Assembly: GCA_028532985.1 (NCBI GenBank)
Contig: JANCIK010000002.1
Location: 2,108,001-2,172,000 of the forward strand
Source: Stropharia rugosoannulata
Lineage: Eukaryota; Basidiomycota; Agaricomycetes; Agaricales; Strophariaceae
DNA: 64,000 bases
Direction of reading: 5' to 3'
Numbering within the stretch: position 1 is the first letter of the stretch; each line of letters opens with the position of its first letter. Made by a program: the position numbers and the translations under genes. Shown piece by piece: positions 1-12,100 of the stretch. A model generated the notes under the pieces. It was not told where the DNA came from, searched no databases, and saw only the letters and a program-made list of their open reading frames with translations.

Positions 1-1445
1 GCTCAGACTTCACTAATCCGTCGAACTCCTAAAAAGCATTACAAGTCAGCTGCTAATAATTCAAATAATTAGTATCATTATTTATGAATGATTCGCGTAC
101 TTCAGAAGACTCTCCAGAGGACAATGTTTTTGAAAGACTGTCATTATTATCTGCGTCGTCAATCATCGAATACGAATAAACCGAGTCGTTACTGAATGCT
201 ACTGTTGTCAGTCACGATGTAATACATGAAGGATGAACAAAACCAACAAAGGATGAACTAACAAAGGGATATATTAGCATATGCCACCGTACTAATACTA
301 TATCACAGAACAGTGGCTCACTTCGTGTTCGATTGAATGCGACGCCCTTGCAGATGTAATATGGTCTCTTCTCCTCACACGCGGGGACTCTCGTCTGCCA
401 AATTTCCGAACACATGTCGTTAAACTTTGCCCAGCAATGGGTACCATACCCCATGTATGTTCAATGGTACGACGTGAATGCCTCCTATCAAACAAATAGC
501 CCTAGACTCAGAGAAATCAGTCCAGGATCTTAGTGACATGACTTTATGTCTAATGCATACATGGGGCGCTTCGCCGGCGACCACAAGCAAATGCGGGGTC
601 AGCGAAGATACCGACATGGTCAAGAGCGGGAATCCAGCATCGATTAAAGGGGCTGAGCAAGACTGTGATCGACAACTATGTGGACTGCGCAGGTCGTGCT
701 GGCGAACTGTACCGTCCTGGTAAACCATGAGTACTGAAAAGCCTCGCCTGTCAAGACCTGATATATTCAGAACCGACCTCTGAAACTGATAGAAACAAAT
801 CAGGGCTATCTTCCATCACAATTCTCTTAACAGCGTCTTCGTGACACCTTATAATCGTTGTTTGCAACTGTCTTGACGTGTAAACCTGCGAACTTCCTTG
901 TGTCGCACTTGCTAATGTAGAGTTCAAGTCAAAAACTCTAATCTGGCTGTCTCTGGCAGCGGTTACTCTCAAGATAACATTCATACATAAGTCTTGTTGA
1001 AGGGAAGATCACTGATATGGCTTACATACGAGAGGAGAAAGGTAACATTTTGGCATTAAAGATATTTGCTCCATGACCCGTTTCAATTACGGTTGAGCAT
1101 GTCAAGGGATAATCTCGTTCAAGCTGAGTGGGGTCAACTTGCCATAACCTAACGGTAGTATCGTCTCCCCCACTTAAGAGGAAGCGCCCATCGCGGGCCC
1201 AGCTCAAAGCGTTGATACAGCTTATTGAATTCATGATAGTTCTGAGAGAGGTAGTAGACTGAGATCACTCACCCTGTGTGCCCTTCCAGAATATCTGACC
1301 GGTCAAGAACCTGGCTAAGTGTGCGCAGGGCACTGTCCTTCCGGAGCCGGGCAACGTCTGAAGGGGCGGATGGAAAACAAAGCAAGGTATCTCGTGGGTG
1401 AAGATAGCGAGCGCGGTAAGCAGCGGCATTGTGCTCGCCAGCCAT
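1..1445 (-). CDS. DCAF5/6/8-type WD40 repeat protein, C-terminus off the left edge
   Basis: WD40 protein of the DDB1/CUL4-associated factor type, which usually acts as a substrate receptor for a CRL4 ubiquitin ligase. The start at 1445 gives MAGEHNAAAYRARYL, followed by HTG, and an intron (GTGAGT..AAG) leads into CINALSWARDGRFLLSGGDD with TTVRLWQVD. Later exons give ANIFNAKMLP, CHEDAVKRIV..DSPDLFLSVSE (751-984), DGTVRQHDLRSPH and PHLLVVAGEAP (420-728), then CVRKFGR and NDSVYSYS. This order matches DCAF5/6/8. Near the left edge an apparent stop (TTGAATTATTAG) is better read as the end of an intron that starts GTACGCG, because the frame reopens as EFDGLVKSE and runs off the window. The second WD40 half is therefore missing. 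Family assignment is firm; the exact DCAF number is not. Confidence 0.75.
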
Positions 1446-1666
1446 CAGTGGTGTTGATAGTGAGGTTGGTTTGGCAATTGCAGTGAAACTGTACTTAATT
1501 TAAATTGCAGGTGAGACGTCGATGACGTCATTGTGAAAATGCACTTTATTACAAAATTGTAGTAAAATTGTAGAGTAGATAATCGGATATATGGAAGATG
1601 CAATAGAGTAAAAAGGTAAATACACATATGGACTAGCGGTGTACATGTTGAGAAGTACACGAAACC

Positions 1667-4600
1667 TCAAGGACTAGCAACGGTCAAAGGATAATCTTCG
1701 TCAGATGAGCTTTCGCTGCTCCAATGATTTTCCGTTCTTGTCTCCACGCCGGATTCGACGTGTAGACTGGGACTAGGACTGTGCTCTAGGGAAAAGGGAG
1801 GCAAAGCAACCTTCGAAAGAGAACTTGAATTGTTGCGAAATCTTGAGAAGAACCCTCCTGACTGAGAATTTGCAACTTGCTGCCCAATCGGCATAGTTTC
1901 CAAATTTTCAGTGTCCTCTGTATTGTCTTCGTCGACTGTGGGAGCTTCGACTTGCGTTGCCCACTTCCTGCGCCTAGCAGAGCTCATAGGGGCGTCTGAA
2001 TTACGGCTGGCTGATGCATATGATACGGGCCGATACAAGGGTGAGGCACGAGCAAAAGCGGCTTCTGCATCAGTATCCACCGACAATGGCACGCAATCGG
2101 AGCCGGAAGCTGGAGGGCTAATTGACAATGGTGGGACGTTGACCAAATCACTCTTGTCCAATGACTTCTGCAGAAGGATATGACGCGGATCCGACGGTTG
2201 TTTGTGTTTGAGAGCTCTGTGAACACTTTGACGGCCGAGCAATATTTGTTTTTCAATCCTGGCGCGATTTTCCACCATATGCAGCTATGGAACATGTAAG
2301 CCTGCAAAATAAAATACCAATTTCAACACACCTTCGGCCATGTTACAGCTTGCCCTACAGCCATCATCCGTTCCAACTCAGTCGGATCCGGATCGGTGAG
2401 TATACGAACCCAATCCTGTCAAGCCAATGTTAGATGAGTTTGAAAAAAGAGTGCGTCGAATTACTCACCATGAAACGCGTCCTCGGCCAGATTCTGAAGG
2501 ATAATTATAGTGAGAGAAATAAACATACAGTCAGTTGGTTTAACTTACGTGATTGCTCCCTCAAATCGCTGCAAAAATACACTTGACCAATCCTGCCCCA
2601 ACAATTGGGGCAAAAGTTCAAGGTCTCGTATTACTTTGAAGTTCTTGGTTAGTTCATGTTTAAGCCATTGTTCCCCGGCAGAAAGTAGGAAATTGCCTCT
2701 CCAGCCTTGCAACGTTATTGGTTAGGAAGATATTAATGGTCAATTATGAAGTACCTTTTCCTTTGCGGTGGGCGACTGGTTTACCGGCTGAACCTCTCGA
2801 CGCGAAAAAGAACAAATGTACATGCGGATTTACTTGAGAGACGACGGGATTGGTAACTATAGAGAAAAGATTGAATGCGCTCATCGAAGTGATCTAATCA
2901 AAAACGCACCATTGAAGTATAAATTGAGAGCTTGAACTGGAATATCCACCCTTCATACGTCGTTAAGATAGCACTGGATGCCGGAAGCAAAAATATAATA
3001 CCTCAGCGAACCATCCTTGAAACGACTTCCCCAACTCCAAGGAACAATGCTGCCGTCCTTCGATTTCTGCATTAACACTACAGGGTTTAAAATACCAGGG
3101 ACAGCTGCAGACGCGAGCAAGGCAGACCAGATTACTGTGTCTGGAGCTGTCATATAGTTGAGTAACTTGGTGGGCCTGAGCTTGCATTAGTGTTCTATTT
3201 GATGAGAAAATGCATAGATTGACTGACGAATGCCTATCGGCTGGTATGACTGATATGTTTAGAATCCGACCTGTCCTCAAATACGCCTCTTTAAACGTCA
3301 TAGACCCTCGGGTGAAAAATGTGGACTGGAGACATGAGATGTTAGCTTGGAGTCGTGCTTTCTGACATGTATCAACACCTTTCGTGCCCATCTAAATTAT
3401 ATCAACGTGAGCTTCCTATTCATTTTAGCATGTGTACAGTCTAAGAAACTGACTGAACACTGTCAAACCGTGCACCTGTTTTGAAAAATCGTTTGATCCA
3501 AACATTGATGGGTTCTTCGCATGCTGTTATTCTGTTGGCTAACTCTGGAACTAACAACGCCTTCAGTTCATCATTGGTCCTTGTACATGTAAGAGCGGCT
3601 ATGAGTCCGCCAGCACTGGTTCCCGTTATGACGCGAGGAAGAAGATCCGCATCTAGGAATGCTTTGATAACTCCGCAGTGGTCTAGCAAATACTATACAG
3701 TTTAAGGAAATATGCAAGAAATGGGAGCACTCACAGTATCCAAACGATGCTCCACCAGAGAGACACAACGCTGAGATGCCTAAAGATAGCCCATGTAAAT
3801 GCAGTACATTTATATCTATATCATGCTAAAATCCACTGACCAAGGTTAGTATTAGCACTCTTGAAGAACCGCCGTTTCTCTTCGATCGACAACTCGGGGG
3901 TCTCTCGTATGACCTTGAGTGATCTTTCCAACTCGTCAAAGTATGCTGTAAATACTCTATTAGAATGGTTCATAATGCGGCTTAGGATCTCTTACATTCA
4001 ATTAAATCTTTGGTTCCGAAGAAAGTCTGAGGTTGAATTAGTGAAGCAATATGTCAACCGATGAAGAAAGGCTATTTACTTCACTGTACAGCCTAGAGAT
4101 GATGCCTGAAGTGAGTTGAATTTAATTGTAGATAACATACGGACCTGGACGACTCAACGGCAGCAAAGTTTGCGCGGATACATGTCTCCAATACTCCTAA
4201 GCATCCCCTCACATCATTCCCCTCTCGAAAAGTCCGGAGAGACCGCTTGACCTATCATTTTTCTTTCTTTTAAACCATTTCCATGTCATCAAGGATCAAT
4301 GTGCACCTTGCGTATGAGTTTCCAGTCGTAGAAAGGGTCTTCGTCTGTCTTCTTCCATTCTTGAAACCCTAGGTATTCATCCAGAACGAGAGCAGCTTCT
4401 TTCCATTGCTAAAGAAGTAATTTAAAGGTTTAATAAGATCAACTAGAATAATTGCCTCACGTTGTAATTCCGAGCGTTTCGCAAGTTTTTTCTCAGTCTG
4501 CCTTTTGTCCCTCGCCCTGCAAGACACCAGTTAATTATATATCTGCGAATTCATGGTGGAGCTCACAAGCTGATATCCACTCTTTCGTGTTCACCAATTG

Positions 4601-5012
4601 GCGAATGAGGACGTACAGCCCAAATTCAGCCATAATGAATACAGAGATAAAGAACTTCGCGGTTGTCATAAATCGGAGATAACATGGGTCGAAGATAACA
4701 CATACTAATAATGGCCATCGCAAAAGGAGAAAAAGATAGTCGCTTCGTTTGTCCTGATGTTTCTTTTTCCTGCTGCGCCTGGTATTCCTTTGTAAATAAT
4801 AATAATCGTGGTGTTTAATACGGGCAAGAAAGGGGCACGCACCGTTTGACTTTTAAATTTATGGGCGCGAAATCAGATAGGGCAGACACTTTTCGTATCC
4901 GAAGATGATTAGAAAGGCTTATAGGAGTGCCTGGAATTTGAGGGGAAGATGCATCGCCATGTAGATCAAAGTGAGTTTCGTCTGAATGTAATGCATGTGC
5001 AAATGCTTCCAT
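1667..5012 (-). CDS. Patatin-like triacylglycerol lipase / phospholipase (TGL3/4/5-like)
   Basis: Serine acyl hydrolase predicted to mobilise triacylglycerol or act on lysophospholipids at lipid droplets. The start at 5012 gives MEAFAHALHSDE. After an intron there is a basic stretch (RRSRKKKHQDKR) and a membrane-embedded hydrophobic segment (DYLFLLLRWPLL..FFISVF), as in yeast Tgl4/Tgl5. Next comes the DUF3336-like part (WKEAALVLDEYLGFQEWKKT). The catalytic core shows the oxyanion glycines (CLSGGASFGY, about 3730-3765), the nucleophile elbow GTSAGG (about 3605-3622) and the catalytic Asp in FKDGSLR (about 3010-3030). The long last exon (1667-2278) is Ser/Pro-rich and acidic (SSESSSDEDYPL), a likely regulatory tail. 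Many short introns interrupt it. An additional 5' exon cannot be excluded. Confidence 0.85.
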
Positions 5013-5565
5013 GTGGCTGCATAAATATACTGGTAAGTTATAGATTATTTCACGGAGATATTATCACCTTTCATCTGCAAAATCTTCAGCTAGCAATGTT
5101 GAAACGTTCATGTCTGACATGCCGACCGAAAATAATTTATAGAGAGTTCGATATTCAAGTGGCAAGGGCTCTGGAAATTTATCTATCAGCACAAATTCAG
5201 CGTAATTACTCGTACATTTACACCTACTTCGGGATTGCTTCTAGTGGTGCCTGCAGCTTAAGTACTCAAACAATTAGAAACCAACTTCCGGTGAAACTAA
5301 GTAAGACTCCTAGTTAGGATGGGATGGAGGAGTCTTATGCGATAAGTAAGTAACGGTGGTTGAACAGTAGCGTCAAGGTAGACGGTTAATGAATTTCGGC
5401 TCTTACCATCTTGGTGAGTCTTGGTGACGGCATAGGAGTTTATCACGTGATCTGTAATGTTCAACGACGTCATAGTTTTTCGTGGGAAGCAGTCTTCTTT
5501 GTGCTCAAGTTGACACTATTCAAACTGTTTAACTCCAACTTCTCTCTTTCCTGGATTAAGATACA
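5013..5565. other. Divergent intergenic region, lipase / orphan membrane protein
   Basis: This 553-bp gap lies between two divergent genes. An open frame at 4949-5317 (+) overlaps the first lipase exon in antisense and has no recognisable protein character. A CCTGGATTAAGATACA stretch precedes the downstream ATG. No RNA gene or repeat was seen. Confidence 0.5.
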
Positions 5566-7176
5566 ATGAAGCAGCAAACAGCTCTTTTGTATATTGTCGC
5601 CCTTATTCAACTATTATGTATGGCCATCCATGCCTTCCCTGTAGTGACGCATGTTGCTAGTATCATACCTCGCTCGGACTCCTCGTCAGGAACCAGCGCG
5701 GACTTCCGCAGTGGGGAGCTCCTGTATGTCGCTCTGGCCGTAGCTCTCTGCTCTTCCATGGTCCTTCTCCTGTTTACTAAGTGGATATATCTGGCTCACC
5801 GGTATCGCCATGCTGCTTACTCGTCTTATAATAGCTCTATCTGTAAAGCTTCGGATTCTGCTTGTCATGGACCCTTCTACACCCTCTCTGCGGCTAAGTT
5901 ACATCGAAAAGAGCTACATTCAACTGAAAAAGCAATGTCTGGGATCCTTGTTGGCCTATTTGGCTCACCATCTTGGGAAACGAAGTGTTTAAATTTCTAT
6001 GACACATCTGAGCGGGTGTCATTTACTCGCACAAGGCGTAGTGCCTCGTCTTGTTCGAGTCAGCTGATACACTGTTCTATAGGATTTCAGGCTAAAACCC
6101 TTTCAAACGGGCTTTCTGTCAACGGCGTTCTACCCGATCAATATAGCCTTGATAAATCTGATGGCACCTCTATAGGGACTGGGTCTAGACTAGTCAACGG
6201 ACTTCAGCCACCACCGTTGGCATTGATTACCGCTGTGCATCCTAAAGACAGCCGCAAAGGTACACAACCTACAGACACGACCTGTAGGGGTATATCGTTA
6301 ATTGAACTTCCTGAAACTGCACTTCTTTCTCCGCTTCCCTACATCAATTCCTGGAAGCCTGTAGTTGCTAAAACAGAGGCTATAGACCCAGCTCCCCCCC
6401 TGTTGGACTCTTTTGCGAGGTCTCTTCCTCTCAAAAATGGTACCCATGATAATATTATCCAAATTGTTGCAAATCCTTTTGGAGTTGATTATAATTCATT
6501 TCAAAAGCCTATCAAAGCATGCTGTAACGCGGTCTCTCAACACAATTCCCTTCTTGGCGGATGTGCCGGCGACCAGCTTCCAGAGCAAGATACCATCCCT
6601 TTGGATGTCATACTTAGAGAAGCCCCACTGGACATATCTATGAAGCAACAGGAGGCTAAAAGCCCCCTCACCAACTCGCCTACTCTGCATGGAATGTCGC
6701 TAACGTCACAACCACCACTACCTTCACTACAACAAAGTCGTAAGCTCAGTCCAAAGACTGGGTCATCTCCTCTAAGGACCATGTTCCTCCCAAACGATAA
6801 GGTTTCCTCAAGCACTGAACCTACAAGCGATCATGGGTATTTGTTCCCTATCGCGCCGTTAACGGTCAAACCTATGCGATCAAAGAAATCGACCCTGGTC
6901 CATAAAAATCAGACTTTGGATTCTGATCTTTACGGCCTCATTCAAGAACTTGTATGGGAGACAGAGGCATGGGACCAAAGCGTATTTGTCGATGACAGGT
7001 TCAAAGCAATGATTGATGGCTCGCGCCAGCCCACCGTGACTATAAGTGACACCCGTACAACTGCTACGTCTCAGAAAACAAGAATACGGCGCTCTTATCG
7101 GTCACGACAACCTTTATGGAATGTGCTTGAGGACATTCCAGAAATAGAAGGTACGAGATACATTTCGTGTCTATAA
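5566..7176 (+). CDS. Orphan single-pass membrane protein with signal peptide (536 aa)
   Basis: I do not recognise this gene. It is one uninterrupted exon, unusual among its intron-rich neighbours. The N-terminus (MKQQTALLYIVALIQLLCMA, then IHAFPVV) looks like a cleavable signal peptide. A second hydrophobic segment (LLYVALAVALCSSMVLLLFT, residues about 53-72) is followed by KWIYLAHRYRH, a positive cytosolic flank. That predicts a very short lumenal part and a cytosolic tail of roughly 460 residues rich in Ser, Thr and Pro. The only compact, conserved-looking block is near the C-terminus (LYGLIQELVWETEAWDQSVF then VDDRFKAMIDG), followed by a basic RIRRSYRSRQ stretch. The product could be a scaffold or signalling membrane protein; this is inference. 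The long open frame and ATG context support a real gene. Confidence 0.75.
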   Translation: MKQQTALLYIVALIQLLCMAIHAFPVVTHVASIIPRSDSSSGTSADFRSGELLYVALAVALCSSMVLLLFTKWIYLAHRYRHAAYSSYNSSICKASDSACHGPFYTLSAAKLHRKELHSTEKAMSGILVGLFGSPSWETKCLNFYDTSERVSFTRTRRSASSCSSQLIHCSIGFQAKTLSNGLSVNGVLPDQYSLDKSDGTSIGTGSRLVNGLQPPPLALITAVHPKDSRKGTQPTDTTCRGISLIELPETALLSPLPYINSWKPVVAKTEAIDPAPPLLDSFARSLPLKNGTHDNIIQIVANPFGVDYNSFQKPIKACCNAVSQHNSLLGGCAGDQLPEQDTIPLDVILREAPLDISMKQQEAKSPLTNSPTLHGMSLTSQPPLPSLQQSRKLSPKTGSSPLRTMFLPNDKVSSSTEPTSDHGYLFPIAPLTVKPMRSKKSTLVHKNQTLDSDLYGLIQELVWETEAWDQSVFVDDRFKAMIDGSRQPTVTISDTRTTATSQKTRIRRSYRSRQPLWNVLEDIPEIEGTRYISCL

Positions 7177-7912
7177 TACTTCATCTGAGGAAACTTGGCT
7201 AAGGACCGTGATCACGACAGATGCACTTTTCCTAGAGAGTTCAACTTAACACAAGATGTTTATCATTATTACCCAACCAAAATGACCGATTAACATGATT
7301 TCAATGGGTGTACTATGAACACTTTTTTTTGTTTTTGTTTTTGCAATCTCTTAAGGTGTTGCGAAAAATCATTTTCCCGTCATTTCCTATGTAAGGTTCA
7401 GATTCAGATACTCGCTTTGTCATTTATCATAATGGTCATATGTATAATTGTTAAATCTCGGTTCACATTACATCCGGATGAAGTGCGAGGAAGTACGAAC
7501 ACTTCTGTTAGTGCGTACATAACAAGTATGTAATGTACTTTACATGGATTGGTACGTGATAAATATTAAAAGCACACTAAAAGTTCAGTTCAAGGTTAAC
7601 TTGACCACAACATCATCCAAGAGCAATCCAAGGGCCAAGTCACCGTTAGCACTACCAGCATTTGACCCGCAACCAGCTTTCAATTGGCGCAACGTTTCGT
7701 ACTTCTCATCGCGTCATGACTCATATCGTCATGACTCATATACATAGCTATTACTAGCCTGTGACCGGATTGCCCCAACCTGATACCACTTTCATTCCAT
7801 TTGCTCGATTCAATCGGGATTCAGGGAGCGCAGAGCTTTGTTTCACTACTCTACACATCAAGCATTGCTGACCTTCTCGAATCTTAAAATTTAACATAAA
7901 GCTTGACGTGTT
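7177..7912. other. Intergenic region between orphan membrane gene and MED20
   Basis: 736 bp without a convincing gene. It holds a T-rich tract (about 7321-7345), presumably in the 3' region of the upstream gene, and a perfect 15-bp tandem repeat with TGACTCA cores at 7712-7741. Small open frames here show no family signal. Confidence 0.5.
7712..7741. promoter_or_regulatory. Tandem TGACTCA (Gcn4/AP-1-type bZIP) sites
   Basis: The 15-mer CGTCATGACTCATAT occurs twice back to back (7712-7726 and 7727-7741), placing TGACTCA at 7717-7723 and 7732-7738. TGACTCA is the known binding site of Gcn4/Cpc1/AP-1 bZIP factors. The pair sits about 170-200 bp upstream of the MED20 start. The sequence is certain; regulatory use is inferred. 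Confidence 0.55.
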
Positions 7913-8956
7913 ATGGGGTTCACTGGGTTTGTTGACATATCTGTCTCAATATTCGAATCCAATAATCGACTTTGGTTTTCCACAGGTTAGCTCGCTGGGT
8001 CAACGCTCCTGCCACGGGTTTTCAGTTGGTTTATGAGAATCTGAAACAAAACCATAATGTTAGCCATGTCGCTGCTTCGCCGAACTGGGAACTAATGATA
8101 TGTTGGCAGGCGCAATTTCGCGGAAAATGGAGTCTCTCAGTGAAGTCCTATCGTTCTCAACTGGGACAGATCCCAGGGTTTCAGACAAACGCAGAGCGGA
8201 GCATGTATGCCCTTACATTCGACGAGAACGTTTTCATCTTGCTGGAAGACCCTGCTGCACCCAGTAGAGCAGATGTCCTTGCTGCAGCTCCACCAGGGCA
8301 AGAAGCCGTGTATCTGCAAAGTCCGTCGCATTTCAGGAACACGTTCCTTACAGTGGGCCCTCCTGGCACCCTCGAACAACTTCTAGCCCAAATCAAGGCC
8401 CGATGGATTGCAGTCAGACAGACTTTGCCAGGCAACAATCAGAGGGCTCAGACTGGTGGACAACAGCTTACTATCGACGGGCAGACTTTTGCCATCGGCA
8501 CAGATTGGCTTGTTCGTATTGGCAATGTAATCCTTGCCGGGGGAGCTGTCAAAGGGATGCTACTTGAGGTATAAATTCTTCGACTTCTGGCCGTAATTCT
8601 GATCAACAATACACTAGGCCGAATACCTTCCCTTACCTGTCCTACATTCAGCTGTGGCTGACGGCACTTCTGAACTCCTCTCCAACCTACTAACGTCCAT
8701 TTTACCGAATGTAGCAGATGCTAAAACAGTTGCTGTAACCATTAGTGACGCCCAATGGGAGGACGTACTATGGGATCGAGAGGAAGAATTGAAGAATATT
8801 AAACCAGTCATTAATGAAGTACCGAACAACGATCCGTATGTTTGGGATAGTGAAGATTGTCCGGAGTGGAAGCAGGGTGATTGGGTAGGTGTTGATCGCG
8901 ACCAACGATCCGCATTCTTAATCATGGGCGCCCTTCGTTCCGAGGGCCTACTATAA
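7913..8956 (+). CDS. MED20: Mediator complex subunit 20
   Basis: Head-module subunit of the RNA polymerase II Mediator (Med20/Srb2, structurally related to TBP), acting in the nucleus with Med18. A 14-nt first exon (7913-7926, MGFTG) splices through a 59-nt intron ending CCACAG (7985) to give MGFTGLARWVNAPATGF, the expected family N-terminus. Exon 2 carries GKWSLSVKSYRSQ, NAERSMYALTF and IGTDWLVRIGNVILAGGAVK (the last a typical Med20 C-half motif). A short intron (8569-8617) leads to AEYLPLPVLHSAVADGTSEL and the stop at 8956. An internal ATG at 7972 opens a longer frame but lies inside intron 1. Its 3' end faces the TRA1 3' end with only about 145 bp between stops. Confidence 0.85.
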
Positions 8957-9100
8957 ACTCTCCATACTATATTGCACACGATATATATTTCTACAAATAA
9001 CAATTTACTTTCTACAAAACAACAAAGAACAAAATGACAAGATATACTGGAAGAGCTGTGCAAATACGAGCAATAATGACGACATCAAAACATATGATAC

Positions 9101-12100
9101 TTAGAACCATGGTTGATAAAGCTCTCCCATTTTAGCCAGCTGTAAAGGATTCGTAGCGCCAGATATCAAGTTCAGGACAGTGTGAAGGACCGGCTTGGGT
9201 TCAGTTGCATTGAATCCATTGTTTACCTGCATTCGTTTAAATGGAAACGTACAAAAGAACGAGGGAAGTACTCACACTTTCCCTTTCTAACTTACACGCC
9301 ATGATTTCCGCCCTTTTAACGATTTGTTCCGTGTGCTGAGCAACAAATTTTTTATATTCCGAGTCAATCTGCCACGGCCGACCACGCATAGACAACCACG
9401 TTGAGACCTCATCTCTGCTGAGAAGACATAGTTGCTGTTCCAAATCAAACTAAAGGCCAATCTATTACCAAGCATGTCGTTCTGAGAAAAGCAGGCTTAC
9501 CTCTGGTTCTGTCAGCGATCTACCAATAGACATTATTCCCGATGCAAGTAAGCCTTCTGTGAAGATGGGTCCAAGGAAAATTTGCATATTGGGCGTCAGT
9601 CGGAATGCGACAACATCAGTCGTAGCATAGACGGGGGCTTGGCCAGACACGCCTGGTGACCATAGATTAATGTTTTCTTTTTAAAAGATACTCAGAAAGC
9701 AGTATAGAATAAAGCATACCTGGAAGAAGCTCGGTCATGGCTATCAACCCAGTAGAACGGGAAATTTGGAAGCGAGATGGATGTCGACTTGACAGGGAAA
9801 AGGTGTAAGTCATAAAACTGCACGAAGCAACCTGGGAAGCGAATTGTTTTCTCATACGCCAGAGATCTTCAGGGCCATCCATCGAGCGCATCATATACTT
9901 TGTATACATAGTCAGTTAACAAGGAGCACAAATATGTAAAACTCCTTACATTGGTAAGTACATCATCCGGTACCATTTTTGAACTGATTTCTGCACAAGC
10001 ATCCTTTTTCAGTGTGACATATTCAACTTTGGATGGCTGGTGTAACTTGTCAGTGAAAAGACTAGACGCGCAATTAAATGATCTACTAACCTGCTTCTTT
10101 GCAAATTGTTGTCGGTAATCACGAAGCACTTTGCGGACTTTCTCTCCCATATAGAGGATAGGCTGCTCCCTTGACATTCCTCTTGCTTCGCAATGCAGAT
10201 CATATATGTCTCCAAAGGATATGTACGATGCATCTGTTTGGTAGAGTCGGACATTTGGGCTGCATGAGATGGCTGCCGGAAGATGGAATGTCAAGTTTCG
10301 TTTGCGACTTTCTTTATGGCGATTGAGAGCGCTAAATTCACCATTAGTATAGATTTATGCATTGTAAAGGACTACAAATTCACTTATTGAATGTTCGGAA
10401 CACTTGCGTAACCCTATCTTCTCGTCTATACTGGCGGTGGCATGGCAACTGAACTGTAAATGATGTTTTTGAATTGTCGCTACCATGAAGAGTTAGACGC
10501 TTGAACCAGGATCCATTTGATCGACAATTTTCGAATTTTGGAGCAAACTTTTGAATGCGAACGAAGTACTGATTAGAGTCCTTGTCCTGGTAAAAGTTCA
10601 GTAGCGCCACGAGATGGGCCTTTGCAATACGTACCTCAGTGTATTGCCCTGGTACTTCAATTTCGTCGATCTTGCTGTATTGAAACTCAGTCAAATAGTG
10701 GCTCAAAACGGCCAAAGGCTGCAGGCGGGGTCTGGCATCAAGTAAAGTTTCAAATTTACCACGCCATCGTTGCAAGCGCTGAATATATTCGTAATGCGTT
10801 GGTTTGTTGATTAAGAAGTCTTCCTCATATTCTTTCTGAAATAAACGTTAGACGTTGCCTTAAAAGTTAGAAAGTAATAACGAACTTTAACAAATGCAGG
10901 CATGCTGAGAGACATTCTTGTCAGCGTTGTTGTGGTATTCGGGGTAAGTAGACCATCGTCATCCGGTGAGTTTATTCGGATAACATAGTTCTAAATAAAT
11001 TTGAAAAAATCAGCGCTAAAGTGCAACGGGAGTCCAATCATATCTCACCTGGATAGCATCCGAAAGCAGCATACAAACGCTTCGATATACTTCTTCTTCA
11101 GGGGACGGTTTAAATTTGTGTTGTATTTGATCCACCATCGTTTCCAAGCTCAGAATCAAAAGAGGGAAAGTGGTTTTGAGGGCTTGTAGTATATCGTCAA
11201 CGTGCTCCCAAGCCGCTCGTGGATGTGTATTGGCATCACTTGCAGAAATATTTGCAGATAGAGAGGCTGTGGGCGGGGGAGCTGCTGATGATTCGGGAAG
11301 CGCAGCAGTAGATGTTGATGCTGATGGTGTTGTCTCCACTTGTGCACTATCACTTGAATCTTTTGTCGCCTGGTCATTGTTTAAACGTCTTGCAGAGTCG
11401 GCAGAGGCCTGGGCAGCAACCCGAGCAGCCATTGCTTTCTTCATGAGCAACATTTCCTCGCGGGTGGTCCGAAGATGGTAAAAGATTGCCTATATGAAGT
11501 TAGTATAAGCTTTGCGTAAGTAAAAGAATTAATACCTGAGGATAGTGTCGGGCGAGATTCAACAGCAAATATCGTGCCTGTTTCCATTCCCGATGCGAAA
11601 GGGAAGTTACCAACTGTGGAATGAATGTTATCCAAAACCAAAAAGCTGCATCACCCTTGTAAGTGTCGAAAGCACGAGAAATAGTAGAGCTGCTATCGTC
11701 CAAACTCAAAAGCCATAATATCCGACCCAGAAGCGGTCTACTTTTCCCATTCTTGTAAAGTCCAGCAGCTTGAAGGTAACAGCTTACAGCATTTGCGGCT
11801 TGACTAAGGTCATTCGGAAACTCTTTGAAAACTCGATCACTAAACCGGCCCCATTCTGCCCAAGCCTTCGGTTGCATCATGTCAAGCTGAACAGCCTGAC
11901 CAAAAGACAATGTTGCTTCTTCGTTTCGATTCAATCGCGAATGGAACATGCCCTTTAACGTGTAGAACTCCGCTTTTTGGGTAGTCGAAAAGAACATCAA
12001 ATTGGTGTTATTGATGACTTCTAGTCCAGCCTGTAGGTCATTTGGTTTTTGATAATGGGCGCGCGCTTGTTCTCGAAGTTTCAAGAATGCCTCTGATATC

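Noticed and set aside
60..85. Stop codon apparently ending the DCAF-type gene near the left edge
   Set aside because: The sequence GTACGCG..TACTAATT..TTTTTAG around it is a good intron, and the frame continues as EFDGLVKSE, so the gene runs off the window.
4949..5317. 122-codon plus-strand frame upstream of the orphan membrane gene
   Set aside because: It overlaps the first lipase exon in antisense and crosses an AT-rich promoter area; no family signal.
8614..9063. 149-codon minus-strand frame
   Set aside because: Antisense to the last MED20 exon and its 3'UTR, with low-complexity Ser-rich translation.
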